Origin: Symbiodinium natans
Lineage: Eukaryota > Sar > Dinophyceae > Suessiales > Symbiodiniaceae
Direction of reading: 5' to 3'
Assembly: GCA_905221605.1 (NCBI GenBank)
Contig: CAJNDS010000740.1
Span: 1 to 64,000 of the forward strand
Length of the DNA stretch: 64,000 nt
The notes under the pieces were generated by a model. The model saw only the letters and a program-made list of their open reading frames with translations. It had not been told where the DNA came from and did not search any database. Below are positions 18,049 to 27,162 of this stretch, piece after piece. The position numbers and the translations under genes are program-made. Within the stretch, counting starts at the first letter, position 1. Each line of letters opens with the position of its first letter.

Positions 18049-18765
18049 ATGTTTCACGCTAGATACAAAAAGAAACGGATAGTAAAAGATGATGATGATT
18101 TATTACTGCCTCATTATTATAATCCTTATCATTCAGGATATTATAGAAGCCCATTTAAATCTAGCAATTATTATTTTAGAGATGCTTCAACACAAAAAGA
18201 TTACCAAATACAAAATCATGATCTGTTTCCAGATATGTATGATATTATTGATGCCCATGCCGATTTAATTAAAACAAATCGTGAAAATAAAGGAGATGCG
18301 ATTTTACAAACAATACAATATATTCTTAAGAAGAATCAAACCCCATACAGTTCAATAGCATCATCTAAAAAGAGTAGCAGTAGCAGTAGTAGCGATGACA
18401 GCAAACCTTCACCAAAACAACAATTACTAAATGATTTAGCAACTGTAGCAAGAATAGGGGGTAAGGCGTTATATTATGGTGGCAAAGGTGTTTATAGAGG
18501 AATTAAAGCAGGTGTGGATACTTATAATTGGTTAAACGAAGAAGAAGATGAAGAAGTAAAGCCACCTATAGATGAAGAAGTATTTAATAGAACTCAACGC
18601 ATAGTAAGAAGAGGGGCAAGTCGTAGCAGATCACCAGAAATTACTAGAAGAGAAAGAAGCAGAAGTAGAGATGACGAAGAACCATCAGGCAGTAATGACG
18701 CTATGAGAATAATTAGAAGAGGGGCAAGTAGAAGCAGGGATTCAACTCCACCTAAAAGAAAGTAA
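18049..18765 (+). CDS. SR-rich PLV protein, 238 aa
   Basis: Tyr/His-rich N-terminus, a Ser run near the middle (SSSSSSS), then a Gly-rich hydrophobic helix (LATVARIGGKALYYGGKGVY), an acidic patch and two copies of an RRGASRSR motif in an Arg/Ser C-terminus. Such tails are common phosphorylation and nucleic-acid-binding sites. The hydrophobic Gly segment could insert in membranes or bind capsid. Function is not recognised. TCTAA lies upstream, between co-directional late-type genes. Confidence 0.63.
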   Translation: MFHARYKKKRIVKDDDDLLLPHYYNPYHSGYYRSPFKSSNYYFRDASTQKDYQIQNHDLFPDMYDIIDAHADLIKTNRENKGDAILQTIQYILKKNQTPYSSIASSKKSSSSSSSDDSKPSPKQQLLNDLATVARIGGKALYYGGKGVYRGIKAGVDTYNWLNEEEDEEVKPPIDEEVFNRTQRIVRRGASRSRSPEITRRERSRSRDDEEPSGSNDAMRIIRRGASRSRDSTPPKRK

Positions 18766-18783
18766 TCATAATAATATTAAAAA

Positions 18784-18787
18784 TCTA
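18784..18787 (+). promoter_or_regulatory. TCTA motif for the DUF5754-like gene
   Basis: TCTAATTAATATTATT precedes the ATG at 18800; first base 16 nt upstream. Confidence 0.6.
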
Positions 18788-18799
18788 ATTAATATTATT

Positions 18800-19096
18800 A
18801 TGACTGAAGTTATTATTAAAAAAAGTTCTAAACCAGATAAAAAATATGATGCAGTTATCAATGGTAAGAAAATAGTTTCATTTGGACAAGCGGGGGCAAG
18901 TGATTTTACCCTACATCGTGATGAAGAAAGGAAGCAAAGATATATTGACAGGCATCGTAAAAATGAAAATTGGAATGATCCCACCACAAGCGGTTTCTAC
19001 TCTCGTTGGATTACTTGGGAAAAGCCAACACTAAAAGAAGCAGTTTCTAACGTAAATAAAAAGTTCCCAAATTTGAATGTAAAATTAAGTATTTAA
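18800..19096 (+). CDS. DUF5754-like protein, 98 aa
   Basis: The pattern DKKYDAVINGKKIVSFGQ, then ASDFTLHRDEERKQRYIDRH, then TSGFYSRWITW is that of a small family of unknown function (DUF5754) found in algal and amoebal giant viruses and relatives. Length and order match the family. Function is unknown. It is the last gene of the TCTA-preceded run. Sharing it with giant viruses fits gene exchange between a PLV and a giant virus in one host. Confidence 0.72.
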   Translation: MTEVIIKKSSKPDKKYDAVINGKKIVSFGQAGASDFTLHRDEERKQRYIDRHRKNENWNDPTTSGFYSRWITWEKPTLKEAVSNVNKKFPNLNVKLSI

Positions 19097-19132
19097 AGAA
19101 ATAAAAATATATTATATATCTTAAAAATAGTA

Positions 19133-19141
19133 TTAAAGAAA
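19133..19141 (+). promoter_or_regulatory. TTAAAGAAA box before the 97-aa gene
   Basis: TTAAAGAAA within AAATAGTATTAAAGAAA, beginning 31 nt before the ATG at 19164, the same distance as in the inverted-repeat gene. Confidence 0.55.
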
Positions 19142-19163
19142 CAATTTTATATAATATTAAATA

Positions 19164-19457
19164 ATGACAGAAGTTAATAATGCAGATATTGATGATGAAA
19201 ATATTACAACAAGTGAAGAAGAAATAAGAATTAATTTAAGAAAGCAAATAAAGGATTTACGGCAACAATTAAAAGAACATTCAACATATAAGGATAAACT
19301 GCCAAAAGATCCAGAATATTTTAAAAAGTATCAAGCAAGATTATACAAAGAAAAATTATGTGAAAGAGTGCCGTGCGAATTATGCGGAAGACTCCAAACA
19401 TTGAAACATATGAAAGAACACCAACAGAAACCAATATGTTTAAGAAATAGAAAATAA
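19164..19457 (+). CDS. C2HC zinc-finger protein, 97 aa
   Basis: N-terminal acidic segment, a helical middle (about 22-45) and a C-terminal finger with C71-x2-C74-x11-H86-x5-C92. It is immediately upstream of the helicase gene and shares its upstream box and direction, so it may regulate or assist replication; this is inferred from context. No close family recognised. Confidence 0.65.
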   Translation: MTEVNNADIDDENITTSEEEIRINLRKQIKDLRQQLKEHSTYKDKLPKDPEYFKKYQARLYKEKLCERVPCELCGRLQTLKHMKEHQQKPICLRNRK

Positions 19458-19489
19458 TTTTTAGTCTAAAAATAAGGTTTAAAATAGTA

Positions 19490-19498
19490 TTAAAGAAA
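19490..19498 (+). promoter_or_regulatory. TTAAAGAAA box before the helicase gene
   Basis: AAATAGTATTAAAGAAA again, with TTAAAGAAA beginning 38 nt before the ATG at 19528. The 17-nt context is the same as before the 97-aa gene. Confidence 0.55.
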
Positions 19499-19527
19499 TG
19501 TTATTATAATATATTATATATATTATA

Positions 19528-21873
19528 ATGACATTTGACCTGACAGAGCTGACCCTTCAAATTCCAAAATCAAAATCAATTCTTAATAATATAAAAATAA
19601 AAGAAAATATCAATTTAAATACTTTAAGAATCATTAACCAATCAGACATTTTAAATGTATCAGACGATTATAATGAGAAGGCACTTATACAAAAATATTC
19701 AAACATTCAAAAATTTCAAAAAGGCATTATTTCTTATGAAAGTAAATTTATAGATGATAAAAATAATCACTACGGTAGAGCATATCCAGAAAAAATAGGA
19801 TTAGTATCATTAAGAAGAAAATTAAAAAATACATTAATTAGAAGTAATGACAAATTTAATTATATTGATTTGGATATTAAAAATTGTATTCCTACTATTT
19901 GTTTAAACATTGCTAAAAAGTTTAAAAATGAAATAGACGAATATATAAATAAACACATAACGATATTTAGTAATGAAATAAATATGCCAGATGAAGATAC
20001 AACAGATGAAGAATTAAAAGAAATGAAATACAAATTAAAATATTTAACAGGAGCAAAGAAAACACAATTTAAAACATTAGAAGAATATGTTAAAAATAGA
20101 AGTAAATTATTTAAAAACTTTTCTAATGAGTTAGGATGTGATGAAGCATTATTAAAAACGCTTTTTAATAGTTTAACTAATGGCGGTAAATATAAACATT
20201 GGAGAGAACAGAATAAAATAGAAAATGTTGATGACGATGTTGATGAATTTATTAAATCATTTGAAAAAGAATTACTAACACTTGGGGATGTGATCAGCAA
20301 TAATAATTATGACTTTCAATATAGTTTGATTAAGAAATCTAATGAGGAAGACAAAGAATTTAGAAATATTAACACATCTACGGCATCAATGTATTATTAT
20401 ACTGTTGAAAGAATTTTATTAGAACATGCCATTGAATTTTTAATTAATACAAATATTATTACAGTTGATATTTTAGGCAAAGATAAATATGATTACGAAA
20501 ATAACATTTACGATTTTATTTATGAATATGACGGTATTAAAATCCCGAATAATATAAATGCTAATGAAATTACAAATATTTTAGATGAATTAAATAATCA
20601 TATTTTTAATACTACTGGTTTTAACATTGAATTTTGTAATAAAGCCATTACAGAAATGATAGGCGATAAAGAGTTGCAAAAAATTAAGAATAGTAAATTA
20701 ATAACTTATGAAGAAGTAAAGGATGAGTTTGAAGTAAATAATTTTAAATTAAGATCGCCTTATTGTTTTGTTGAGCTTAATAAACGAACAGACGATACAG
20801 TTATTAGAGGTAAAGAAGATTTTCTAAATGTGTATGAAAATATGTTTTTTCAAAGGAAAGAAACAAATAAAAAAACTGGTGAAACAGAAATTAAAAAAGT
20901 TAATTTTGTTAAGGAATGGCTAAAAGATGAAAATATTAAAACTTATGAAAAATTTAATTTCCTACCAGCAACAGAAACACCACCATATATATTTAATATG
21001 TTCAAAGGATACAAGGCAGAAAAGGTAAATATTATTAAAACAGATATAGAAAATAGTAATATATGGTTTCATATTAAAAATAATATTTGTTGTAATGATG
21101 AAAACAGATTTAACTATTTAATGAACTGGATCGCTAATATTATACAGCATCCATTAAAGAAAACAGAAACAGCATTAATTATTAAAGGGCGTCAAGGGTG
21201 CGGGAAAGATGCATTTACTGACTTTTTAGAAAATATAATAGGTGAGGATTATGTTAATAAAAGTCAAAATAATGATAATTTCTTTGGTAATTTTAATGAT
21301 GGATGCAAAAATAAATTAGTTTGTATTATTGATGAAACATCAGGGAAAGATACATTTAGTAAAGATGAAAATATCAAAAGTGCTATAACACGAAAGAAGG
21401 TTACGATCAATGGTAAATATGAAAAGAAATTAGAAGGTATTAATGACGCCACACATTATATTTTTTTAACAAATAATGATAATCCAGTAAAAATATCTTA
21501 TGGTGATAGAAGATTTGTATTATACGAAGCAGGAGAAGAATACACAAGAAACAAAGAATTCTTTTCAAAATTATATGACGAATATAATAATAACATATAC
21601 ACCAAAGCATTCTATAATTATTTTAAAAATTTAGATATAAGTAATTTTAATTTTGATAAAGAGAGACCAATTAGTAAATCTTATGACGATATGTTGGAAA
21701 CTAATACGCCAGTTATGGCATTATTTTTAGAAGATTATTTAAATGATATTCATTGGGATGATACTGTAATTAATAATACAATTGATAAAATGTTTAATAA
21801 TTATAATAACTTTATTATAAAAGATAAATATGAAAAATCAACATTAAGTAAGAAAATGTTTAGTATTAAATGA
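19528..21873 (+). CDS. TVpol-SF3 helicase fusion (replication protein)
   Basis: 781 aa. The N-terminal half resembles the TVpol family (transposon-viral, family-A-like DNA polymerase). Motif A is YIDLDIKNC at 112-120 with Asp114 and Asp116, motif B is near KTLFNSLTNGG from 210, and motif C is YEYDG at 332-336. The C-terminal half is a superfamily-3 helicase with Walker A GRQGCGKD (554-561), Walker B IIDE ending at 602-603, motif C YIFLTNN (644-650) and GDRRF. Walker A has Asp after the Lys, a variation I recall from D5-type helicases. The frame stops at TGA 21871-21873, but the missing helicase end continues in the next frame at 21870-21971. Thus the gene is slightly truncated or frameshifted. 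Confidence 0.82.
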   Translation: MTFDLTELTLQIPKSKSILNNIKIKENINLNTLRIINQSDILNVSDDYNEKALIQKYSNIQKFQKGIISYESKFIDDKNNHYGRAYPEKIGLVSLRRKLKNTLIRSNDKFNYIDLDIKNCIPTICLNIAKKFKNEIDEYINKHITIFSNEINMPDEDTTDEELKEMKYKLKYLTGAKKTQFKTLEEYVKNRSKLFKNFSNELGCDEALLKTLFNSLTNGGKYKHWREQNKIENVDDDVDEFIKSFEKELLTLGDVISNNNYDFQYSLIKKSNEEDKEFRNINTSTASMYYYTVERILLEHAIEFLINTNIITVDILGKDKYDYENNIYDFIYEYDGIKIPNNINANEITNILDELNNHIFNTTGFNIEFCNKAITEMIGDKELQKIKNSKLITYEEVKDEFEVNNFKLRSPYCFVELNKRTDDTVIRGKEDFLNVYENMFFQRKETNKKTGETEIKKVNFVKEWLKDENIKTYEKFNFLPATETPPYIFNMFKGYKAEKVNIIKTDIENSNIWFHIKNNICCNDENRFNYLMNWIANIIQHPLKKTETALIIKGRQGCGKDAFTDFLENIIGEDYVNKSQNNDNFFGNFNDGCKNKLVCIIDETSGKDTFSKDENIKSAITRKKVTINGKYEKKLEGINDATHYIFLTNNDNPVKISYGDRRFVLYEAGEEYTRNKEFFSKLYDEYNNNIYTKAFYNYFKNLDISNFNFDKERPISKSYDDMLETNTPVMALFLEDYLNDIHWDDTVINNTIDKMFNNYNNFIIKDKYEKSTLSKKMFSIK

Positions 21874-21971
21874 AGAGTTATACAGGTATTGAAGATGGTA
21901 AAAGAAATTGTAGTATGAGAACAGTTGATATTGACAGAAATAAATTAACAGATTATTTAAACAACAAATAA
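21870..21971 (+). pseudogene. Out-of-frame C-terminal end of the helicase
   Basis: A 33-codon frame beginning with the ATG that overlaps the helicase stop (ATGA). Its product (SYTGIEDGKRNCS, then VDIDRNKLTDYL) looks like the terminal winged-helix segment of D5/SF3 helicases and follows on naturally from the preceding STLSKKMF. It is either a single-base mutation, a recoding site or a short separate gene. It ends exactly where the right inverted repeat begins. Confidence 0.6.
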
Positions 21972-22368
21972 ATTAAACATAGAAAAACCAGATACAACCA
22001 CCAACAAATAACAAATAAATAAACATTTTTATAATAAAAAACTAACATTATTAAAATTTGTTTAAGAGTAATAATATAATAATATAACATAAATATCCTT
22101 ATGCCAGAAGTCTAAAAAAAAAACATATTTTTTCCAGATTATTTAGAGAAAAATGAATAAACATAATATTTCGTCATAAAACAAGATAATTTTTCAAAAA
22201 TTTAGGAAAATTTATTTTTCAAAATTTAATTTCAAAATATTATATTTTTAAAATATCAAAATTTTTACGGTTTTTAGGCATAAATATTATACTTATTCAT
22301 TTTACTCAAAAATATTCGGAATTTATACGGCATATTGCCAGACCATATATTATTATGTTAAAAAGGTC

Positions 22369-22377
22369 TTAAAGAAA
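22369..22377 (+). promoter_or_regulatory. TTAAAGAAA box before the inverted-repeat gene
   Basis: TTAAAGAAA, 31 nt before the ATG at 22400. The mirror copy lies at about 4501-4509 on the minus strand in the left repeat. Confidence 0.5.
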
Positions 22378-22399
22378 TAATAATATATATTATTATAAT

Positions 22400-23341
22400 A
22401 TGGAGATCATAAATAAATATTATGATGAATTAAATAAACTATTAAGAAGCAACGGCGAGAAATTAGCGGATATATTAGTAAAGAGAGCCCAACACAAACA
22501 TTTATTAGAAAAATATAATAATACATTAAATGAAAATGATAAAAATATTATTGATAATCATATGGCAGAAATTGAAGATGAATTTAATAAAATTAATAAT
22601 GATATTGATAATTTAAAAAATCTTATTAATGATTTAGAAGATTTTTTTAATATTGAACATGATGACGATAGAATGAAAGCAATATTTCACGGCGATATAG
22701 ATGAAGAAGAAGAGGAAGAAGAAGATGAAGAAGAAGAGGAAGATGAAGGTATAGTGTATATTATCAAAAACAACAAAAACGACTTAACATACATCGGCTC
22801 GTCACGGCTGACGCTACAAAAGAGATTAGCGCAACATATATCCTACGCAGATCGCCACCATGGAAACAATCCATTCTGCAAAGCCATTAGGGAAATTGGA
22901 TCAGGAAATTTTTGCATAGAACCTCTGGAATATTTTCAGCATATTACAAAGAGAGATTTGTTATTAAAAGAAACAGAATACATAAGCAAATACAAGCCCA
23001 AGTTAAATTCCTATGTTCCAGGAACAGGACGCAGGATTGAAAGCGACGAGCAAAGCGAAGAAGATACACCAAGTGAAGAATTAAAGACACCGACAGATTT
23101 TAAAAACATGGATGAAGTTTTTATTAATTTTGTAAATGCTACATATATCAAAACAGACAACAAGAAGGATAAAATCAAACCTGGAGAAATTAGAGATGAA
23201 TTTAATAAACATATTGAAATGAATAATTTAATAAATCCAAAAATCACAACTTTCAAAGTAAATCAGTTAATGGAGAAACTAGGATTTAATATTTCTAAAT
23301 CAGATGTAGAAATATACAGATATATTAAAAAGATATCATAA
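22400..23341 (+). CDS. GIY-YIG domain protein in right inverted repeat
   Basis: Second copy of the gene at 3537-4478 with an identical 313-aa product, transcribed outward toward the element end. It has the same coiled-coil, acidic run, GIY-YIG domain and C-terminal helical domain. Two copies per genome double the dose, and outward reading places its 3' end near the terminal iterons. Confidence 0.88.
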   Translation: MEIINKYYDELNKLLRSNGEKLADILVKRAQHKHLLEKYNNTLNENDKNIIDNHMAEIEDEFNKINNDIDNLKNLINDLEDFFNIEHDDDRMKAIFHGDIDEEEEEEEDEEEEEDEGIVYIIKNNKNDLTYIGSSRLTLQKRLAQHISYADRHHGNNPFCKAIREIGSGNFCIEPLEYFQHITKRDLLLKETEYISKYKPKLNSYVPGTGRRIESDEQSEEDTPSEELKTPTDFKNMDEVFINFVNATYIKTDNKKDKIKPGEIRDEFNKHIEMNNLINPKITTFKVNQLMEKLGFNISKSDVEIYRYIKKIS

Positions 23342-23527
23342 AATTGTACGGCGAAATAATATTTTAAATAAGATGACAATATTTATAATCATAAAATAAT
23401 AAATTTATATTTACAAAATTCAATAAGATTAATAATTTAATTTTATAAAACTATTTTGTGAAAAATTTCTTGATATATATACAGAAAAAAATTAATATTT
23501 CTCGCCAAAAAAATTGCTAAACTTATT

Positions 23528-23593
23528 CAGAAAATATTCTGGGCAAAATATTAAAATATTCTGGGCAAAATATTAAAATATTCTGGGCAAAAT
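23528..23593. repeat. Three 22-bp direct repeats near the right end
   Basis: Mirror image of 3285-3350: three copies containing ATTCTGGGCAAAATAT. Confidence 0.9.
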
Positions 23594-23644
23594 ATAAAAT
23601 AGAAAAGGTGGAAAACTTTTTCTACTAATTTTTTTTGATATATG

Positions 23645-25154
23645 GAAAGGCAGCCAGGGTTCGTCCGGGCTCGAGGCCTTGCGGGGACCCCTCTAATAGT
23701 ATTATAAGCCCGGGTCCCCGAGGCCTCGTAATCTTGCAAGCTAAAGGGGTTTTGGGATTTTGTCGAGGCCTCGCGAGGCCTCGAAAGGCCTCGAAATCCC
23801 ATGAGTGAGGCCTCGGGAGGCCTCGGAAGGCTTCGAAACCCCATGACTGAGGGTTCGGGAGGCCTCAGAAGGCCTGAGGCCTTGCAATATCGCGTACACA
23901 CACATGTTTGCAAAAGTTGCCAGTTTGCGCGACTCCAAATCTGGGGTCGAAAAATCTCAACAATTCTGGCTTCGCGTGCGAGGGCCTCCCCTGTGCACGT
24001 TTCTCTCATGTTGATCTCTTCCACCACAAAGCTGCCTGCGGCGGTCGTGGTTCTCAGGTTTCCGCTTTGAGCACTTGTCTGTGGGCCCCGAGTGGAAAGC
24101 GCGAGATGAGATGAGCCTAAAAATAGAAGAATTCGCGGCCCCAAAATTGGGGCCGCCAGGTGGCCCCAATTTTGGGGTCGCGGTTTCACAACCCCTAAAT
24201 TTAATTTTAAATTGTATTACAGGAACTGGGTCCATTTCGCGGCCCCATTTTTGGGGCCGCGAGACGGCCCCGTTTTTTGCCCCGAATTTGCGCCCGTGCA
24301 ACCGGATCTCGTGGGCTGCGCCCCTGCCCTTGTTCTAGTAACTTTGGACAGCGTCATCCTAAGCGCACGGGGCTTGTCCGAAGCAGCTGCATGCGCGTCT
24401 TTGTAATCTTGCAGTGAGGCAGAACTGCAACTGTGGAGGCCCATCCTGGCGAAGCCAGAATTGCTTGTGTTTTGCGGGCCTGAAAGTGGGGTCGCCCGAC
24501 AGCCCCGCTGAGCTGCAGGTCTGTTGGTTTTTCCTGTGGAAAGGAGTCACGCTTCAAGCTCTGGGAAGTTGACCAACGTGGCTTCAACATCTTCTGTGGT
24601 TGCGCAGAGTCGCCTGCTCGGCATTGCAGAATGAGACCTTTGGCGGGCTTGGGTTTTGGACGGCGGAGGTATTTAAGCGTGCTGCGCCGGCCCGGAACTT
24701 AAGTTGCCATGCGCCCAATGAAGAAGAAGATATAGGGAAAGGCCGATGCCAGCGAAAGCCTTGTGAACGTCAGTTCGTCTTCTCCATTGAGGTGCATGTT
24801 GAGGTTTAAATGGTTGGGAGCGTTCACTTGGCTTACACGCAACATCATCTTCGAGCCTCAGACTTTGCTGAAGGCTTCCAAGCCTCCCGAGGCCGGTCCG
24901 AGGCCTCCTCCAGTTGAACAGGGCGCGATTTTGTTTGCTTGCCCGCTGGAGACTACCAACTACCAACATCAGCTTGCAATGTCACGCAGAGGGCTTCTCA
25001 GGACTTTCTCACGCCCGTCGAAATCTTTGACAGCTCAGGATCATCGAGGCCTTATTTGAGGCCCGTCGAGAAGTCTGAAATTAAAACTTGCGGCAGCAAG
25101 AATAGCTTTTGCAGGATCATCTTCAGCGGTCGAGGCCCCTTCGAGGTCCGTCGT
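23645..25154. repeat. 1.58-kb satellite, unit 3, right part
   Basis: The unit resumes with GAAAGGCAGCC at 23645. The first four bases (23645-23648) are the right copy of the GAAA direct repeat. Confidence 0.95.
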
Positions 25155-26738
25155 GATGTTTTGAATAGAGTGAGAATGAAGAGGACTTGGAGCCAGCTGC
25201 GGCTTAAAATTCTTTTCACATGAATGAAGAAAGGCAGCCAGGGTTCGTCCGGGCTCGAGGCCTTGCGGGGACCCCTCTAATAGTATTATAAGCCCGGGTC
25301 CCCGAGGCCTCGTAATCTTGCAAGCTAAAGGGGTTTTGGGATTTTGTCGAGGCCTCGCGAGGCCTCGAAAGGCCTCGAAATCCCATGAGTGAGGCCTCGG
25401 GAGGCCTCGGAAGGCTTCGAAACCCCATGACTGAGGGTTCGGGAGGCCTCAGAAGGCCTGAGGCCTTGCAATATCGCGTACACACACATGTTTGCAAAAG
25501 TTGCCAGTTTGCGCGACTCCAAATCTGGGGTCGAAAAATCTCAACAATTCTGGCTTCGCGTGCGAGGGCCTCCCCTGTGCACGTTTCTCTCATGTTGATC
25601 TCTTCCACCACAAAGCTGCCTGCGGCGGTCGTGGTTCTCAGGTTTCCGCTTTGAGCACTTGTCTGTGGGCCCCGAGTGGAAAGCGCGAGATGAGATGAGC
25701 CTAAAAATAGAAGAATTCGCGGCCCCAAAATTGGGGCCGCCAGGTGGCCCCAATTTTGGGGTCGCGGTTTCACAACCCCTAAATTTAATTTTAAATTGTA
25801 TTACAGGAACTGGGTCCATTTCGCGGCCCCATTTTTGGGGCCGCGAGACGGCCCCGTTTTTTGCCCCGAATTTGCGCCCGTGCAACCGGATCTCGTGGGC
25901 TGCGCCCCTGCCCTTGTTCTAGTAACTTTGGACAGCGTCATCCTAAGCGCACGGGGCTTGTCCGAAGCAGCTGCATGCGCGTCTTTGTAATCTTGCAGTG
26001 AGGCAGAACTGCAACTGTGGAGGCCCATCCTGGCGAAGCCAGAATTGCTTGTGTTTTGCGGGCCTGAAAGTGGGGTCGCCCGACAGCCCCGCTGAGCTGC
26101 AGGTCTGTTGGTTTTTCCTGTGGAAAGGAGTCACGCTTCAAGCTCTGGGAAGTTGACCAACGTGGCTTCAACATCTTCTGTGGTTGCGCAGAGTCGCCTG
26201 CTCGGCATTGCAGAATGAGACCTTTGGCGGGCTTGGGTTTTGGACGGCGGAGGTATTTAAGCGTGCTGCGCCGGCCCGGAACTTAAGTTGCCATGCGCCC
26301 AATGAAGAAGAAGATATAGGGAAAGGCCGATGCCAGCGAAAGCCTTGTGAACGTCAGTTCGTCTTCTCCATTGAGGTGCATGTTGAGGTTTAAATGGTTG
26401 GGAGCGTTCACTTGGCTTACACGCAACATCATCTTCGAGCCTCAGACTTTGCTGAAGGCTTCCAAGCCTCCCGAGGCCGGTCCGAGGCCTCCTCCAGTTG
26501 AACAGGGCGCGATTTTGTTTGCTTGCCCGCTGGAGACTACCAACTACCAACATCAGCTTGCAATGTCACGCAGAGGGCTTCTCAGGACTTTCTCACGCCC
26601 GTCGAAATCTTTGACAGCTCAGGATCATCGAGGCCTTATTTGAGGCCCGTCGAGAAGTCTGAAATTAAAACTTGCGGCAGCAAGAATAGCTTTTGCAGGA
26701 TCATCTTCAGCGGTCGAGGCCCCTTCGAGGTCCGTCGT
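25155..26738. repeat. 1.58-kb satellite, unit 4
   Basis: Complete 1,584-bp unit indistinguishable by eye from unit 2. Confidence 0.95.
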
Positions 26739-27162
26739 GATGTTTTGAATAGAGTGAGAATGAAGAGGACTTGGAGCCAGCTGCGGCTTAAAATTCTTTT
26801 CACATGAATGAAGAAAGGCAGCCAGGGTTCGTCCGGGCTCGAGGCCTTGCGGGGACCCCTCTAATAGTATTATAAGCCCGGGTCCCCGAGGCCTCGTAAT
26901 CTTGCAAGCTAAAGGGGTTTTGGGATTTTGTCGAGGCCTCGCGAGGCCTCGAAAGGCCTCGAAATCCCATGAGTGAGGCCTCGGGAGGCCTCGGAAGGCT
27001 TCGAAACCCCATGACTGAGGGTTCGGGAGGCCTCAGAAGGCCTGAGGCCTTGCAATATCGCGTACACACACATGTTTGCAAAAGTTGCCAGTTTGCGCGA
27101 CTCCAAATCTGGGGTCGAAAAATCTCAACAATTCTGGCTTCGCGTGCGAGGGCCTCCCCTGT
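26739..27162. repeat. 1.58-kb satellite, unit 5 (truncated)
   Basis: Matches the unit up to GGGCCTCCCCTGT, then switches to unrelated sequence. This is the right edge of the array. Confidence 0.93.

Larger units (their letters stand above)
3233..23644. mobile_element. Integrated polinton-like virus (PLV), about 20.4 kb
   Basis: Very AT-rich block with sharp base-resolved edges inside a GC-rich satellite unit, bounded by inverted repeats of about 1.67 kb and GAAA direct repeats. The gene set is that of a PLV or virophage-like virus: double-jelly-roll capsid protein, minor capsid protein, A32-like ATPase, TVpol-SF3 helicase fusion, tyrosine recombinase, GIY-YIG proteins, lipase and S74 fibre. 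I saw no rve/DDE integrase, no protein-primed family-B polymerase and no adenain-type protease, which argues against a canonical Maverick/Polinton. Frames are nearly all open and composition has not drifted toward the host, so insertion looks recent. Whether it can still produce particles cannot be told from sequence. Confidence 0.93.
21971..23644. repeat. Right terminal inverted repeat of the PLV
   Basis: Reverse complement of 3234-4902, with outer 1.46 kb apparently identical and an inner segment of about 150 bp diverged. Contains the second copy of the GIY-YIG gene and the 22-bp iterons. Confidence 0.95.

Noticed and set aside
3233-23644. Classical Maverick/Polinton with DDE integrase and protein-primed polymerase
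   Set aside because: Neither protein is visible; a tyrosine recombinase and TVpol-helicase are present instead.
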